Of a stretch of 64,000 nucleotides of DNA, positions 32,999 through 42,640 are shown one piece after another. Where the stretch lies: contig NZ_JAAKZG010000001.1 of the NCBI RefSeq assembly GCF_011045115.1, positions 434,001 through 498,000 of the forward strand. The letters run 5' to 3'. Each line of letters begins with the position of its first letter. Position 1 is the stretch's first letter. A model generated the notes under the pieces. It was not told the DNA's origin. It ran no database searches and saw only the letters and a list, made by a program, of their open reading frames with translations. Position numbers and translations under genes: made by a program. The stretch comes from Mesorhizobium zhangyense (GTDB taxonomy: Bacteria; Pseudomonadota; Alphaproteobacteria; Rhizobiales; Rhizobiaceae).

Positions 32999-34390
32999 TC
33001 ACCCGAGATAAGCGCCCTGTGCGAGCAGTTCTCTGCGAATGTCCGCATAGTCGACATGGCGAGGGGTGCCGCGATTTCCGATCGACAGGGCTGCCGCGAC
33101 GCCGGCCGCCTGGCCAAGTGCGAAGCATGGAGGCATCACGCGGATCGCGCTGAGCGCTTCGTGCGTCGCCGATACGGCCCGGCCCGAGACCAGCAGCCCG
33201 TCGTGGCGCCTCGGCACCATTACCCGGTAGGGGATCTGGTAGACATTGGCGGTCGGCAACGCCTCGGCGGTGCCGCCGCCTGAGCCAGCTGGGTCATGAA
33301 TGTCGAGCGGATATCCGCAGAGTGCCACCACATCATCGAAGGCGCGTCCGCTGCGCAGGTCATCCAGCGTCAACTCGTAATCGCCCTCGATGCGGCGCGT
33401 CTCACGCACGCCGATCTGCGTTGCGGTGTCACGCAGCTCTGCGTTCTCGAAGCCCGGCAGCTCCTCGCGGAAGAAGCGCAACAGTGCCATCGTCTGCTCG
33501 CGGCCCTGCATCTCGGCTTTCGTCAGGTCGCCAGCGTCGGCACCGTTGAGCTTGAGCACGCGGCCCGTATTAATGCGCCACACACCGGGCTCCATCGTCT
33601 TGTAGAGCCCGATGCCGCGCCGTGGCGCAGGGAAGCGGCCCGCGGCGGTCGCCGCAGCGACTATCGAGGCATAGGGGCGGAAGTCGTCGGGATGTGCTGC
33701 GACATAGGCCTCGACGATGGCATCGTCCACATTCTGGACCCGGAAGAACAGCGTCTGCGGCTGTGCGAGGCCGTCGCTGTCGCGGCCGTGTCGGGTGTGG
33801 ACGCCGGCGTAATGAGCAACGTCCCCGTCGGCCGAGCAATCGACGACGATACGCGCCCGCGCTGCGCGAAGGCCGCCCTTGCCGGCACAGACGACGCCGA
33901 GTACGCGCGGGTTGGCGATATCGGGATCATCGACGATCGCATCGACCACCATCGTGTGGAGGAGCAGGTCGACGCCGGCCTCCACGCACATGCGCTGCGC
34001 GACGATCTTCGCGGCCTCGGGCTCGAAAGGCGTTACCTTGTCGTGGCCATAGACAATGAAGCCGCTGTACGGCGAACCGGCGGGCACCTTGCTGGGATGC
34101 ATGGCGCCCCCGACTTCCATCATGTTCTGTACGAATTCTTCGAAGACGCCACGGATGAGCTGCTCCGACCCGTCGAGCGAGTAGGACGTCATGCATGGGC
34201 CAACAAGCCCGGCGGTGAGATTGCCGCCAAGAAAGCCGTAGCGCTCGATCAGTCGCACCCGCACGCCGAGACGCGCCGCAGCGATGGCTGCGGAAATTCC
34301 CGAGGGGCCACCGCCGATGACCAGCACATCGACTTCATCGAGTTCCGGGATATGCGACGAATAGGCGTATGTGCGTTCGGTCTGCAGCAT
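32999..34390 (-). CDS. FAD-dependent oxidoreductase (FAD_oxidored type)
   Basis: A 463-residue flavoprotein. The Rossmann dinucleotide-binding motif DVLVIGGGPSGISAAIAAARLG is at about residues 20-41 and is followed by RLIERYGFLGGNLTAG, a pattern shared by the FAD_oxidored family found in carbohydrate-degradation loci. The second flavin segment ARIVVDCSADGDVAHYAG lies near 180, and the C-terminal GLLVSGRAVSATHEALSAIR, FALGQAAGVAAAL segment completes the FAD fold. The start at 34390 has CTGGAGA upstream; the much longer frame reaching to 35059 runs over the SDR gene and is rejected. It follows that SDR after 14 bases and is the second gene of the unit controlled by site O2. The substrate is unknown. 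Confidence 0.9.
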   Translation of the reverse strand: MLQTERTYAYSSHIPELDEVDVLVIGGGPSGISAAIAAARLGVRVRLIERYGFLGGNLTAGLVGPCMTSYSLDGSEQLIRGVFEEFVQNMMEVGGAMHPSKVPAGSPYSGFIVYGHDKVTPFEPEAAKIVAQRMCVEAGVDLLLHTMVVDAIVDDPDIANPRVLGVVCAGKGGLRAARARIVVDCSADGDVAHYAGVHTRHGRDSDGLAQPQTLFFRVQNVDDAIVEAYVAAHPDDFRPYASIVAAATAAGRFPAPRRGIGLYKTMEPGVWRINTGRVLKLNGADAGDLTKAEMQGREQTMALLRFFREELPGFENAELRDTATQIGVRETRRIEGDYELTLDDLRSGRAFDDVVALCGYPLDIHDPAGSGGGTAEALPTANVYQIPYRVMVPRRHDGLLVSGRAVSATHEALSAIRVMPPCFALGQAAGVAAALSIGNRGTPRHVDYADIRRELLAQGAYLG

Positions 34391-34404
34391 CGTCGTCTCC
34401 AGGG

Positions 34405-35196
34405 TCAGCGGAACATCGATCCGCCATCGACGTCGAGGGCGGAGCCATAGGTGAAGCTCGCGGCGTCGGAGCAAAGGAACATGATGGCGGCCGCCATGTC
34501 GGTCGGCCTTCCCATGCGCCTCATCGGGAGATTTGCAGCGATGCGGTCCTTTAGTGCCTGGTCGATATGCGAATGCATTGGCGAATCGGTCGGGCCGGGA
34601 TTCAGCGCGTTGATCCGCACTTTCTTGCCTGCCAGTTCGCGCGCCATCGATTTCACCAGCGACAGGGTTCCGGCTTTTGACGCTGCGTATGCGGTATCGG
34701 CGATGAGCCCGCCACCGCCGCAGACGCCCGCGTCGGACGCTACGCACACGATGTTGCCGCCTTGCGGATTTTCGAGGAAGCGTTTCACGCCCGCCTGTAC
34801 GGTGAAGAACGTGCCCAGCAGGTTCACGCCGAGCACGCGCTCCCAGTGCGCCCAGTCCTGTTCGAATATCCGCTTGGCGGTGATGACGGCGGCGCATGTC
34901 ACCACATTGTCGAGACGCTCCAGCTTCTCGTCGCAATAGGCAAATGCCTTCGAGATGCTGTCGGGATTGCTGACATCGACGGTCACGGCATGGATTTTCG
35001 CGCCACTTTCGCGCAGCGCCCCGGCGTGCTGCTCGAGCCCCTTGGTGTCTCGGTCGCACATGATGACCTCAGCGCCTTTGGACGCGAATGCGCGTGCGGT
35101 TTCGAGCCCCATGCCGCTGGCTGCACCGGTAATCAGTACGGACCGACCGGCGAAGGCGTCGTTGGCGAATGTGGCGTAGTTATCAGTCATATCCAC
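34405..35196 (-). CDS. Short-chain dehydrogenase/reductase (second of the regulon)
   Basis: A 263-residue classical SDR. The nucleotide motif ITGAASGMGLETARAFAS is near residues 22-39; Asp48 in MCDRDTKG suggests preference for NAD; the active site is YAASKAGTLSLVKSM near 169. The C-terminus ends with FTYGSALDVDGGSMFR, as in family members acting on sugars or polyols. It is the first gene after promoter/operator site O2, whose operator copy equals that of the gntR operon, so it should be induced together with the uxuA genes. It is only about 35 percent similar by eye to the other SDR at 30030-30821, so the two probably act at different steps. Confidence 0.9.
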   Translation of the reverse strand: MDMTDNYATFANDAFAGRSVLITGAASGMGLETARAFASKGAEVIMCDRDTKGLEQHAGALRESGAKIHAVTVDVSNPDSISKAFAYCDEKLERLDNVVTCAAVITAKRIFEQDWAHWERVLGVNLLGTFFTVQAGVKRFLENPQGGNIVCVASDAGVCGGGGLIADTAYAASKAGTLSLVKSMARELAGKKVRINALNPGPTDSPMHSHIDQALKDRIAANLPMRRMGRPTDMAAAIMFLCSDAASFTYGSALDVDGGSMFR

Positions 35197-35278
35197 TCCA
35201 TTGATGTCGGGAATTGCGGCCGCTCAGGCCATTTAGGGCCTGCCGTGCACGTCGAGGCGACGTCATCATATAACGATT

Positions 35279-35308
35279 AACTTAGCTGCTAAGTTGGGTA
35301 GTTGTAAA
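35279..35308 (-). promoter_or_regulatory. Promoter and operator of the SDR/FAD-oxidoreductase unit (site O2)
   Basis: On the minus strand the -35 TTTACA (35303-35308) and -10 CTAAGT (35280-35285) are 17 bases apart; the -10 lies in the perfect dyad AACTTAG-N3-CTAAGTT (35279-35295). Both the dyad and its position match site O1, which strongly suggests the same GntR regulator. The gene it serves starts 84 bases further on. Confidence 0.75.
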
Positions 35309-35366
35309 GTGGAGCCACCTTCATCATGTGTAATCTCTGAACCGGAAAGCCGGCGAAAACAGTCGG

Positions 35367-37394
35367 TCACTCGATACCGCCGGTCACGGCAAAGGTGCCG
35401 GCCACGCGTCCGTCCTGGAGGCGCATAATCGCGGTCACGATCGAGCCGTAGGAACCCCGCCAAACGCTGTGGACGGCTTTGTGTGTGTCAGATGACACGA
35501 GCACGTGTCCGGTGAATCTCGCGCCGATTCGCTGCATTTCGACCGGTTCTCCGTTGATGTGAACCTTCACGCTGGCCGTGTCGGTTTCGATCGCGTCGTC
35601 CAAATGCGTGTCGAGCGTGATGATTATCTCATCCTGGTTGCCCACATGGCGTGTCTCGGCACGAAGGGTGATGACGAGCGGTTGCGCTTCGATGTCATTG
35701 AGCGCTGCCCGGCTGGGAAAAATGTCGTCGGCGAGTTCCGGCGTCCGCGGTGGGCGGGTCCGGCGTGAGCTTGATCGCTCGAAGTCCCCGGCAATCCGAA
35801 GCAGCCTCGTGTCGTCATAGGCCTTGCCCGCGAATGTAAGGCCGACCGGCATGCCGATATCGGCCATCGTACCCATCGGAACGGTGACGGTGGGAATGCC
35901 GAGATGCCGCGGCACGAGGTTTCCGTTGGCGACCCAGGTTCCGTTGCGCCAGGCGAGGGCCGCGGAAGCCTCGTTCACGTCCGCGTCGGCTGGTCCGACG
36001 TCGGCAGCGGCAGGAAAAACCACCGCGTCCAGTCCCTGGTCATCGAGCCAGTCCTCGAAATCGATGCGCCGTGTTGCTTCCAGACCCTTCAGTCCGAGGT
36101 CCAACCCGGGGATGTTCTCGAACGGCGTTACGCCGCGCTTTGCGTGCGCGACATAGTCTGCGAGATCGAAGTCGTCGCCATAGCGGTCCGGCAGCGTGCC
36201 GGGCGGCTGCGGAAATATCTTTGCACCATCGACAGAGGCCAGGTTCGGGATCGCTGGGTCGGCATTCGCCCGTAAAAAATCGTCCCATGCCCAGACGCAC
36301 AGGTCCCAGATTTCCCGCTCGGCGAATTCTTCAGGAACCAGACCGCGATCCACCATGGATTTCGTGCCGGGCCGATCGCGCTCGTAGTTGGAGACGACGG
36401 GAAAGTCGACTTCCACCACGGTTGCGCCGAGCCGCCTCAGATCCGCTGCGGCCTGCTCCCACAGATCGAGGACGGAGGCGCGCGTTTCGATCGGAGCGTT
36501 GGTGTCGTGGTCGCGGCCGATATACATGCGAGGCACGCCCAGCCGCACGCCTTGCAATGACCCTTCCAGTTTGAGATCGGTATAACGTTGAGGGCGCGCG
36601 GCTGAACTGAGTGGCAAGTCGACCCATGGCTGCGCCCGCCAGAAATCGCCTCTGGTCGTATGATCGTCCTCGACAATCACGTCGAGTAACTCCAGCATAT
36701 CCGGCATGCTTCGCGTGTGCGGAACAACCACGTCCATTGTCGGAACGAGAGGCCAGTTGCCGCGCACCGAAATGATGCCTCTCGACGGTGTGTAAGCCAC
36801 CAGTGCATTGTTGGATGCCGGTGCCCGGCCCGAAGACCATGTTTCCTCACCCAGTCCGAATGCCGCAAAGCTTGCCGCCGTCGCCGTGCCAGATCCGTTG
36901 GACGAACCGGACGCGAAGGCCGCCGTCAGATAGTCGGCATTGTAGGGGCTTTCCGCCCGTCCGTAGACGCCGCGCTGCATTCCGCCATTAGCCATCGGCG
37001 GCATGTTGGTGAGCCCGATGAGGACCGCTCCGCCAGCCCGCAATCGCTCGATCGTAAAAGCGTCCTCGTTTGCGACCAGATGTTCGAACGCAGGCGAACC
37101 GGCTGCCACCGTCAGGCCTGCGACCTTGTAGCTGTCCTTCGCGGTGTATGGGATGCCGTCCAGCGGCCCAAGCGTTGAGCCGCTCTTGCGCCGCAGATCG
37201 GAAGCGGCAGCTTCCACGAACATATCCGGATTGAGGACAGGAACGGCGTTGAGGGCGATGCCATGCCGGTCGAAACAGGCGATCCGCCGCAGATAGGCGC
37301 AGACCATCTCCACACTGGTTACGGTGCCGGCATCGAGCGCTTGCCTGAGTTCTTCGATAGTCGCTTCAACGATATGGAGGCCGTTATCCGTCAT
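35367..37394 (-). CDS. Amidase-signature hydrolase with extra C-terminal domain
   Basis: A 675-residue protein. Residues 1-560 form an amidase-signature enzyme with the Lys-Ser-Ser triad visible: Lys86 in PYTAKDSYK, cis-Ser164 in ASGSSNGSG and nucleophile Ser188 in WSSGRAPAS. The glycines usually found just before the nucleophile are replaced by Trp-Ser. The family is normally about 450-550 residues; the additional last 105 residues (from PLVITLRAETRH to the end) look like a beta-sandwich and have no counterpart I recall. No signal peptide is seen. ATG 37394 is chosen; the frame extends upstream but without family sequence. It diverges from an aldo-keto reductase and lies 170 bases upstream of the SDR unit. 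Confidence 0.88.
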   Translation of the reverse strand: MTDNGLHIVEATIEELRQALDAGTVTSVEMVCAYLRRIACFDRHGIALNAVPVLNPDMFVEAAASDLRRKSGSTLGPLDGIPYTAKDSYKVAGLTVAAGSPAFEHLVANEDAFTIERLRAGGAVLIGLTNMPPMANGGMQRGVYGRAESPYNADYLTAAFASGSSNGSGTATAASFAAFGLGEETWSSGRAPASNNALVAYTPSRGIISVRGNWPLVPTMDVVVPHTRSMPDMLELLDVIVEDDHTTRGDFWRAQPWVDLPLSSAARPQRYTDLKLEGSLQGVRLGVPRMYIGRDHDTNAPIETRASVLDLWEQAAADLRRLGATVVEVDFPVVSNYERDRPGTKSMVDRGLVPEEFAEREIWDLCVWAWDDFLRANADPAIPNLASVDGAKIFPQPPGTLPDRYGDDFDLADYVAHAKRGVTPFENIPGLDLGLKGLEATRRIDFEDWLDDQGLDAVVFPAAADVGPADADVNEASAALAWRNGTWVANGNLVPRHLGIPTVTVPMGTMADIGMPVGLTFAGKAYDDTRLLRIAGDFERSSSRRTRPPRTPELADDIFPSRAALNDIEAQPLVITLRAETRHVGNQDEIIITLDTHLDDAIETDTASVKVHINGEPVEMQRIGARFTGHVLVSSDTHKAVHSVWRGSYGSIVTAIMRLQDGRVAGTFAVTGGIE

Positions 37395-37623
37395 GGGATT
37401 TTTTTCCGAAGTTCTGCGGGATCCGGTATTCGCGACGAAAACTGGATCCGATAAATGATTTTGCTCAATCCTGCGGGCGGATATGACGATACTCTGAACA
37501 TCGACGGGCGTTTCGTATAGCCACGAACGGGAAAAGCAGTGGCCATTGGCACCGAGGCTTCTGCATTTCACCGGTCAAAATGGTACGAGCGCCAAACCAC
37601 TATCGAGAAAATTGGAGATCGCC

Positions 37624-38469
37624 ATGTCAGCCAATATTCCCACGACTGCTTTGCCTTCCGGCGAGCTGGTTCCAGTGCTCGGGCAGGGCACGTGGTTCAT
37701 GGGCGAGGATCGCCGCAAATCCGGGCAGGAAGCCGATGCGCTCAGGCTTGGCATCGATCTTGGCATGACCTTGATCGACACGGCTGAAATGTATGCCGGC
37801 GGCGGTGCCGAAGAGGTTGTCGGGGAAGCGATCGAGGGCCGGCGCGATGAGGTGTTCCTGGTGAGCAAGGTGCTTCCCTCGAACGCTTCGCGGCAGGGAA
37901 CGATTCTCGCCTGCGAACGCAGCCTCAAGCGGCTTCGCTCCGAAACCATCGACCTCTATTTGCTCCATTGGCGCGGCAGCTACGCGCTCGAAGAGACCGT
38001 TGCTGCATTCGACGATCTCATCCGGGCAGGGAAGATCCGAAGCTGGGGCGTCAGCAATTTCGACACCGACGACATGGAGGAAATCGTCGCGCTGTCCGGG
38101 GGCGACAAGGTCGCCAGCAACCAGATCCTGTACAATCTCGCGCGGCGCGGGCCGGAATTCGATCTGATGCCGTGGTGCGGTTCGCGAAACATTCCGCTCA
38201 TGGCCTACTCGCCGATCGAGCAGGGGCGGTTGCTTCGAAACGCGACGCTTGCCGAGCTCGCGAAGGAATGCGGTGCGACGCCGGCGGCCGTGGCGCTTGC
38301 CTGGGTGCTGAGCCATGACGGCGTCATCGCAATTCCGAAATCCAGCAATCCCGATCATCTACGCGACAACAGGAAAGCCGCCGATCTCAAGCTGACGGTG
38401 GAACAATTGGCAAGGCTGGACCGGGCTTTCCCGGCGCCTCGACGCAAGACCGCGCTCGAGATGCTGTAG
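37624..38469 (+). CDS. Aldo/keto reductase
   Basis: A 281-residue TIM-barrel oxidoreductase. Catalytic residues are recognisable: Asp in [19 protein letters not shown] with Tyr55-equivalent in the same segment, Lys in [11 protein letters not shown] and His in DLYLLHWRG. The C-terminal [17 protein letters not shown] contacts the NADPH phosphate. ATG 37624 has TTGGAGA upstream; the in-frame start at 37546 is rejected. It is divergent from the amidase gene over 229 bases that contain two direct copies of GGATCCG. Its 3' end is 14 bases from the convergent ABC operon. The substrate is unknown. Confidence 0.92.
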   Translation: MSANIPTTALPSGELVPVLGQGTWFMGEDRRKSGQEADALRLGIDLGMTLIDTAEMYAGGGAEEVVGEAIEGRRDEVFLVSKVLPSNASRQGTILACERSLKRLRSETIDLYLLHWRGSYALEETVAAFDDLIRAGKIRSWGVSNFDTDDMEEIVALSGGDKVASNQILYNLARRGPEFDLMPWCGSRNIPLMAYSPIEQGRLLRNATLAELAKECGATPAAVALAWVLSHDGVIAIPKSSNPDHLRDNRKAADLKLTVEQLARLDRAFPAPRRKTALEML

Positions 38470-38483
38470 AGTTTTTCAGTCAA

Positions 38484-39452
38484 TCACGGCTCGGCGTGAT
38501 GGCAGCGGACGTAGGTGGCCTCAAGCAGCTGCGGTTCCGGGACGGTCGTGCGGCAAAGCTCCGTCGCCAGCATGCAGCGCGGATGGTAGCTGCATCCTGT
38601 CGGCGGATCGATAGGGCTCGGTAGGTCTACCACCGCAGGAACGCGGTCGCGGTTCGGTCTTTCAAGGTCCGGCACGGTGTCGAGCAGGAAGCGCGTGTAA
38701 GGGTGCTTCGGCCGCTCGAACAGGTCGTCAGTCGCGGCCTCTTCGACAATGCGCCCGAGATACATCACTGCGACGCGGTCAGAGACGTGGCGAACCGCTG
38801 CCAGGTTGTGGCTTATGAACAGATAAGTCAGTCCAAGTTCCCGCTGCAAATCCTTGAGAAGATTGAGAATCTGCGCCTGGACGGACACGTCGAGTGCCGA
38901 GGTTGGCTCATCGCAGATCAGGAATTCCGGTTCTGCGGAAAGCGCGCGGGCGATCGAGATGCGCTGGCGTTGTCCGCCGGAGAATTCGTGCGGATAGCGC
39001 GCGGCGTCCCGCCAGGACAGGCCGACGATCTCCAGCAATTCCCGCACCCGCATATCGGTCTCGCCACCGGCTCGGCGCAATCCGAGGTGGCGGATCGGCT
39101 CGGCGATGATGTCGCCGACGCGCCAGCGTGGGTTCAGGCTGGCATACGGGTCCTGAAATATCATCTGCGTCCGCACGCTGCCGTCGCTGCCGCTCCCTGT
39201 CGCAAAGGAAAGACTGCCGCGCGTTGGCTGATAGAGCCCGACGACCAGCCGCGCCAGTGTCGACTTCCCGCAGCCGGATTCGCCGACGATCGAAAAGGTG
39301 GTGCCGCGCGGGATGGCGAAGCTCAGGCCATCGACTGCCTTCAGCGTGCGCTCAGGCTTGCGCAGAACGGTTCGGTCGAACCATGACGGCGAGACGTCGA
39401 AATGGAAGGCGATGTCTTCCACACGCAGTGTCGGTTGTCCGAGCGCACCCAT
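38484..39452 (-). CDS. Dipeptide/oligopeptide ABC importer, ATP-binding protein (DppF type)
   Basis: A 322-residue ATPase with Walker A GESGCGKSTLARLV, signature EFSGGQRQRISIARAL, Walker B FLICDEPTSALDVSVQ and the DppF/OppF C-terminal zinc-cluster-like segment with CSYHPRCMLATELC. The start overlaps the preceding gene stop by one base; an upstream GTG is a slight alternative. It pairs with the DppD-type ATPase. Confidence 0.94.
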   Translation of the reverse strand: MGALGQPTLRVEDIAFHFDVSPSWFDRTVLRKPERTLKAVDGLSFAIPRGTTFSIVGESGCGKSTLARLVVGLYQPTRGSLSFATGSGSDGSVRTQMIFQDPYASLNPRWRVGDIIAEPIRHLGLRRAGGETDMRVRELLEIVGLSWRDAARYPHEFSGGQRQRISIARALSAEPEFLICDEPTSALDVSVQAQILNLLKDLQRELGLTYLFISHNLAAVRHVSDRVAVMYLGRIVEEAATDDLFERPKHPYTRFLLDTVPDLERPNRDRVPAVVDLPSPIDPPTGCSYHPRCMLATELCRTTVPEPQLLEATYVRCHHAEP

Positions 39453-40471
39453 CACGCTGCCTCCACTGCTTCGGCCAAAGCCAGCTTCCAGCAGGCGACC
39501 GAACCTCGCCCACTCGGCAAGAGCTTGGGCAGATCGCTGCGGCAGCGCGCATCCGCGATTTCACAGCGTGGATTGAAGGCGCAGCCCGCAGGCATGGAAT
39601 TGAGACGCGGCATTGCGCCATCGATCTGGGCAAGCCGTTCGTGACGGGCTGCAAGGCTCGGAATCGAGCCGATCAGGCCGCGGGTGTAGGGATGCTGCGG
39701 CCGCTTGATTAGGTCCTCGACCGGTCCGATTTCGACAATGCGTCCCGCATACATCACCGCCACGCGATCGGCGGTTTCGGCGATCACGCCCATGTCGTGG
39801 GTCACGAGCATGATGGCCGTGCCGCGTTCCCGGCAGATTCGCTTGAGCAGCCCCGTGATCTGCGCCTGGATCGAAACATCGAGCGCCGTCGTCGGCTCGT
39901 CGGCAACGACGAGTTCCGGCTCGGCGGCGAGAGCAAGCGCGATCACGACACGCTGCCGCATCCCGCCGGAAAACTGGTGCGGGTACTGACCGACACGAAG
40001 CTCGGGCGAGGGAATGCCGACTTCGTTCAGGAGGTCGATGGCGCGCCTTGCCGCTTCCGTCCGTGACAGCGGAAGGTGGCAGCGGATCGTTTCCACAAGC
40101 TGGTCGCCCACGGTGAGGAGCGGGTTCAGCGATGTGAGCGGGTCTTGAAAGATCGCGCCGATGGTCTTGCCGCGCAGTGCCATCAATTGCCGCCGCGGCA
40201 GACTGTCGATGCGTTTGCCGCTGACATGGATCTCGCCGCCCGCGATCCTGCCCGGCGGTTCGAGAAGACCGATCACGGCAGCACCGGTCAGGGATTTCCC
40301 CGCGCCGGATTCGCCGACGACACCGAGTATCTCGCCGCGCCTGATCGTCAGGCTGACACCGCGAATGGCCGTCAACACGCCGCGCCGCGTCGGAAATTCA
40401 ACGCGCAGGTCGCGAATGCTGAGAACCGGTGGGTCGAGCGGGGGCTCGTTTGGCGCAAACGCGGCGTTCAT
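39452..40471 (-). CDS. Dipeptide/oligopeptide ABC importer, ATP-binding protein (DppD type)
   Basis: A 339-residue ATPase with Walker [17 protein letters not shown], signature [15 protein letters not shown], Walker [19 protein letters not shown] and the C-terminal cysteine segment [16 protein letters not shown] 40471 is preferred as GGAG precedes it by seven bases; an in-frame start 14 residues upstream lies inside the amidohydrolase gene. It begins six bases after the amidohydrolase stop. Confidence 0.94.
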   Translation of the reverse strand: MNAAFAPNEPPLDPPVLSIRDLRVEFPTRRGVLTAIRGVSLTIRRGEILGVVGESGAGKSLTGAAVIGLLEPPGRIAGGEIHVSGKRIDSLPRRQLMALRGKTIGAIFQDPLTSLNPLLTVGDQLVETIRCHLPLSRTEAARRAIDLLNEVGIPSPELRVGQYPHQFSGGMRQRVVIALALAAEPELVVADEPTTALDVSIQAQITGLLKRICRERGTAIMLVTHDMGVIAETADRVAVMYAGRIVEIGPVEDLIKRPQHPYTRGLIGSIPSLAARHERLAQIDGAMPRLNSMPAGCAFNPRCEIADARCRSDLPKLLPSGRGSVACWKLALAEAVEAA

Positions 40472-40475
40472 GGGA

Positions 40476-41672
40476 TCACTCCGTCTCGAACAAGGCAGCA
40501 CCCTCGCGGGCAACGACTTTTCCGCGTTTCATCACCAGCGGACGAGCGCGTCGTGAGACGACTGCCTCGGCCAGTGTCTCTCCTTCGATCAACACAAGAT
40601 CGGCGGCATCGCCGACGGCAAGCCCGTAATCCTGACGGCCCATGACGGCAGCACCACCGGTGGTGACCACCTCGACGGCACGGCGGATTTCGTCGTCGCG
40701 ATCGAGATCATTGCGCATGCCGAGAAAGATCGCGCGCTCCAGCATGTCGGCATTGCCATAGGGGCTCCAGCAATCGCGTATACCGTCCGAGCCGGAGCAG
40801 ACCGTGATTCCGGCATCCAGCGTGCGGATCAGAGGCGGGCAGGGATAGCCGGCCGGTCCCGTCGTCATGATCGCGATGCCTGCGTCGGCCAGTTCGTCGA
40901 GCAGATTGCCGATGGCAAGGTAGTCGTTGTGACCGAGGCAGAAGGCATGGCTGACGGTCACCTTGCCGGCCATGGCATGGGCGCGGGTGCGGTCAATAAT
41001 GAGGCGCATCGAAAAAGCACCAAGCTCGCCCAGCTCGTGCAAATGGATGTCGATAGGCTTTCCGTGCTTTTCGGCGAGAGCGAAGACCACATCGAGATGG
41101 CCTTTCGGATCAAGGTCCATCGAACAAGGATCGAGCCCGCCCACGACCTCGGCGCCGAGGCTCAACGCCTCATCCATCAACTCCTTCGTTCCCTGGCGGA
41201 TAAGCATGCCAGACTGTGGGAAGGCGACGATCTCGAGGTCGATCACGTCGGCATATTTTTCGCGCGTCGCCATGACACCCAGCACGCCGTTCAGGCCGTG
41301 TTCTGTGTCGATGTCGACATGGCTGCGGATATGGGTCGTGCCATGCGCTACCGACAGCGCCACCTGCCGCGCCGATTGGCGCGCGGGATCGAGGCCGAGC
41401 CGCGCCTTCGAATTGCGCTCATTGGTGATTTTGTCGATCAGCGTGGAACCGACATTGTTGTGGTTCCACGGCATGCCGAACAATGTCTTGTCGAGATGGG
41501 TGTGCGCTTCGAAAAAACCGGGCAGAATGATCGCCCCTTTTCCATCGATTGTTTGAGCCTCGGCAAGAGATGAGGCCGAAGACTCTGAAGCGATGCGTCC
41601 ATCTGCAATCGTTAGGTCTATGGCGGCTTCGCCCCACGGCCGCACATTCTTCAGGATCAGCATTTCACTCAT
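40476..41672 (-). CDS. Cytosine-deaminase-like amidohydrolase
   Basis: A 398-residue metal-dependent hydrolase of the cytosine deaminase/AtzC group. All metal ligands are visible: HxH in FFEAHTHLDK (near 61-66), His in IDIHLHELGE, His in TVSHAFCLGH and Asp in CSGSDGIRDCW. Related enzymes deaminate cytosine, creatinine-like heterocycles or triazine amines. The gene lies inside the dipeptide-type ABC operon, between a permease and an ATPase, an arrangement which suggests that the imported compound is its substrate. ATG 41672 is chosen; the frame continues further upstream only as noise over the permease gene. Confidence 0.9.
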   Translation of the reverse strand: MSEMLILKNVRPWGEAAIDLTIADGRIASESSASSLAEAQTIDGKGAIILPGFFEAHTHLDKTLFGMPWNHNNVGSTLIDKITNERNSKARLGLDPARQSARQVALSVAHGTTHIRSHVDIDTEHGLNGVLGVMATREKYADVIDLEIVAFPQSGMLIRQGTKELMDEALSLGAEVVGGLDPCSMDLDPKGHLDVVFALAEKHGKPIDIHLHELGELGAFSMRLIIDRTRAHAMAGKVTVSHAFCLGHNDYLAIGNLLDELADAGIAIMTTGPAGYPCPPLIRTLDAGITVCSGSDGIRDCWSPYGNADMLERAIFLGMRNDLDRDDEIRRAVEVVTTGGAAVMGRQDYGLAVGDAADLVLIEGETLAEAVVSRRARPLVMKRGKVVAREGAALFETE

Positions 41673-41686
41673 GGTCAGCCTCTTGG

Positions 41687-42640
41687 TCAGCGGAGTTTCG
41701 GGTTGAGGGCGTCGCGCAGCCAGTCGCCGAGAAGATTGACGGCGAGGATGATCAGGCTGAGTTGCAGCGCCGGGAACAGCACGACCCACCAGCTTCCGGA
41801 AAAGAAATACTGGTTGCCGATGCGGATCAGGGTGCCAAGCGAGGGCTGGGTCACCGGCATGCCGACGCCGAGAAAGGAAAGCGTGGCTTCCGCCAGAATG
41901 GCGAGGCCGAGATTGAGCGTGGCCGTCACCAGAACCGCGGTCATGACGTTTGGTAAGATGTGCGTCAGCATGATGCGCAGAGGCGGCAGCCGCAGGATGC
42001 GGGCGGCCAGCACATATTCCTTGCGCGCTTCCACCATGGTCGAGGCGCGCACGATGCGGGCGTACTGAACCCATGAGGTGATGGCGATCGACGTGGTCAG
42101 GATGACCGGCGTGAAGGCGTCCCGCATCGAAACCGGCAGGAGTTCGCGGAAGATCGCGCTGACCAGGATGGCGACGAGCAGCGTCGGTATTGAGAGCACG
42201 AGATCGCCGATACGCATCAGCAGATTGTCGATCCGGCCGCCGACATAGCCCGAGGTCAGCCCGACCACGATGCCGATCATCACCGACACGATAACGCTGG
42301 CAAAGCCGATCATCAGCGAAATGCGCGAGCCGTAGAGAATAGCCGAAAAGATGTCGCGGCCTTGCACGTCGGTGCCGAGCAGGTATGGCGCTTGGCCCTC
42401 AGCGGTCCAGATCGGCGGCAGTTCCGCCTTGTCGAGGTAGAGCTGCGTCAGGTCGTAGGGATCCTGCGGCGAGAGCAACGGTGCGGCGATGGCGGTCAGT
42501 GCAATGACGAGCAGCACGATCGCCGAAATGACCGCCGAGGGGGTGCGCAGGAAGCCATAGACCAGATCGCCGTCAAGGAAGGTTCTGAGGCGGGCAAACC
42601 GAGGTGCGGCCGGCATCTTCACTGTCTGCTCAACGGACAT
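41687..42640 (-). CDS. Dipeptide-type ABC importer, permease 2 (DppC type)
   Basis: A 317-residue permease. The N-terminal soluble segment leads into helix 1 (AVISAIVLLVIALTAIAAPLL), then QDPYDLTQ and LLGTDVQGRDIFSAILYGSRISL, which are characteristic of DppC. The coupling loop is ARKEYVLAARILRLPPLRIMLTHILPNVMT near 208-237. It overlaps the first permease by 11 bases. Confidence 0.95.
   Translation of the reverse strand: MSVEQTVKMPAAPRFARLRTFLDGDLVYGFLRTPSAVISAIVLLVIALTAIAAPLLSPQDPYDLTQLYLDKAELPPIWTAEGQAPYLLGTDVQGRDIFSAILYGSRISLMIGFASVIVSVMIGIVVGLTSGYVGGRIDNLLMRIGDLVLSIPTLLVAILVSAIFRELLPVSMRDAFTPVILTTSIAITSWVQYARIVRASTMVEARKEYVLAARILRLPPLRIMLTHILPNVMTAVLVTATLNLGLAILAEATLSFLGVGMPVTQPSLGTLIRIGNQYFFSGSWWVVLFPALQLSLIILAVNLLGDWLRDALNPKLR

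Noticed and set aside
32999-35059. 686-residue fused FAD protein starting at 35059
   Set aside because: Residues upstream of 34390 are a frame-shifted reading of the SDR gene; the FAD motif begins shortly after ATG 34390, which has a ribosome site.
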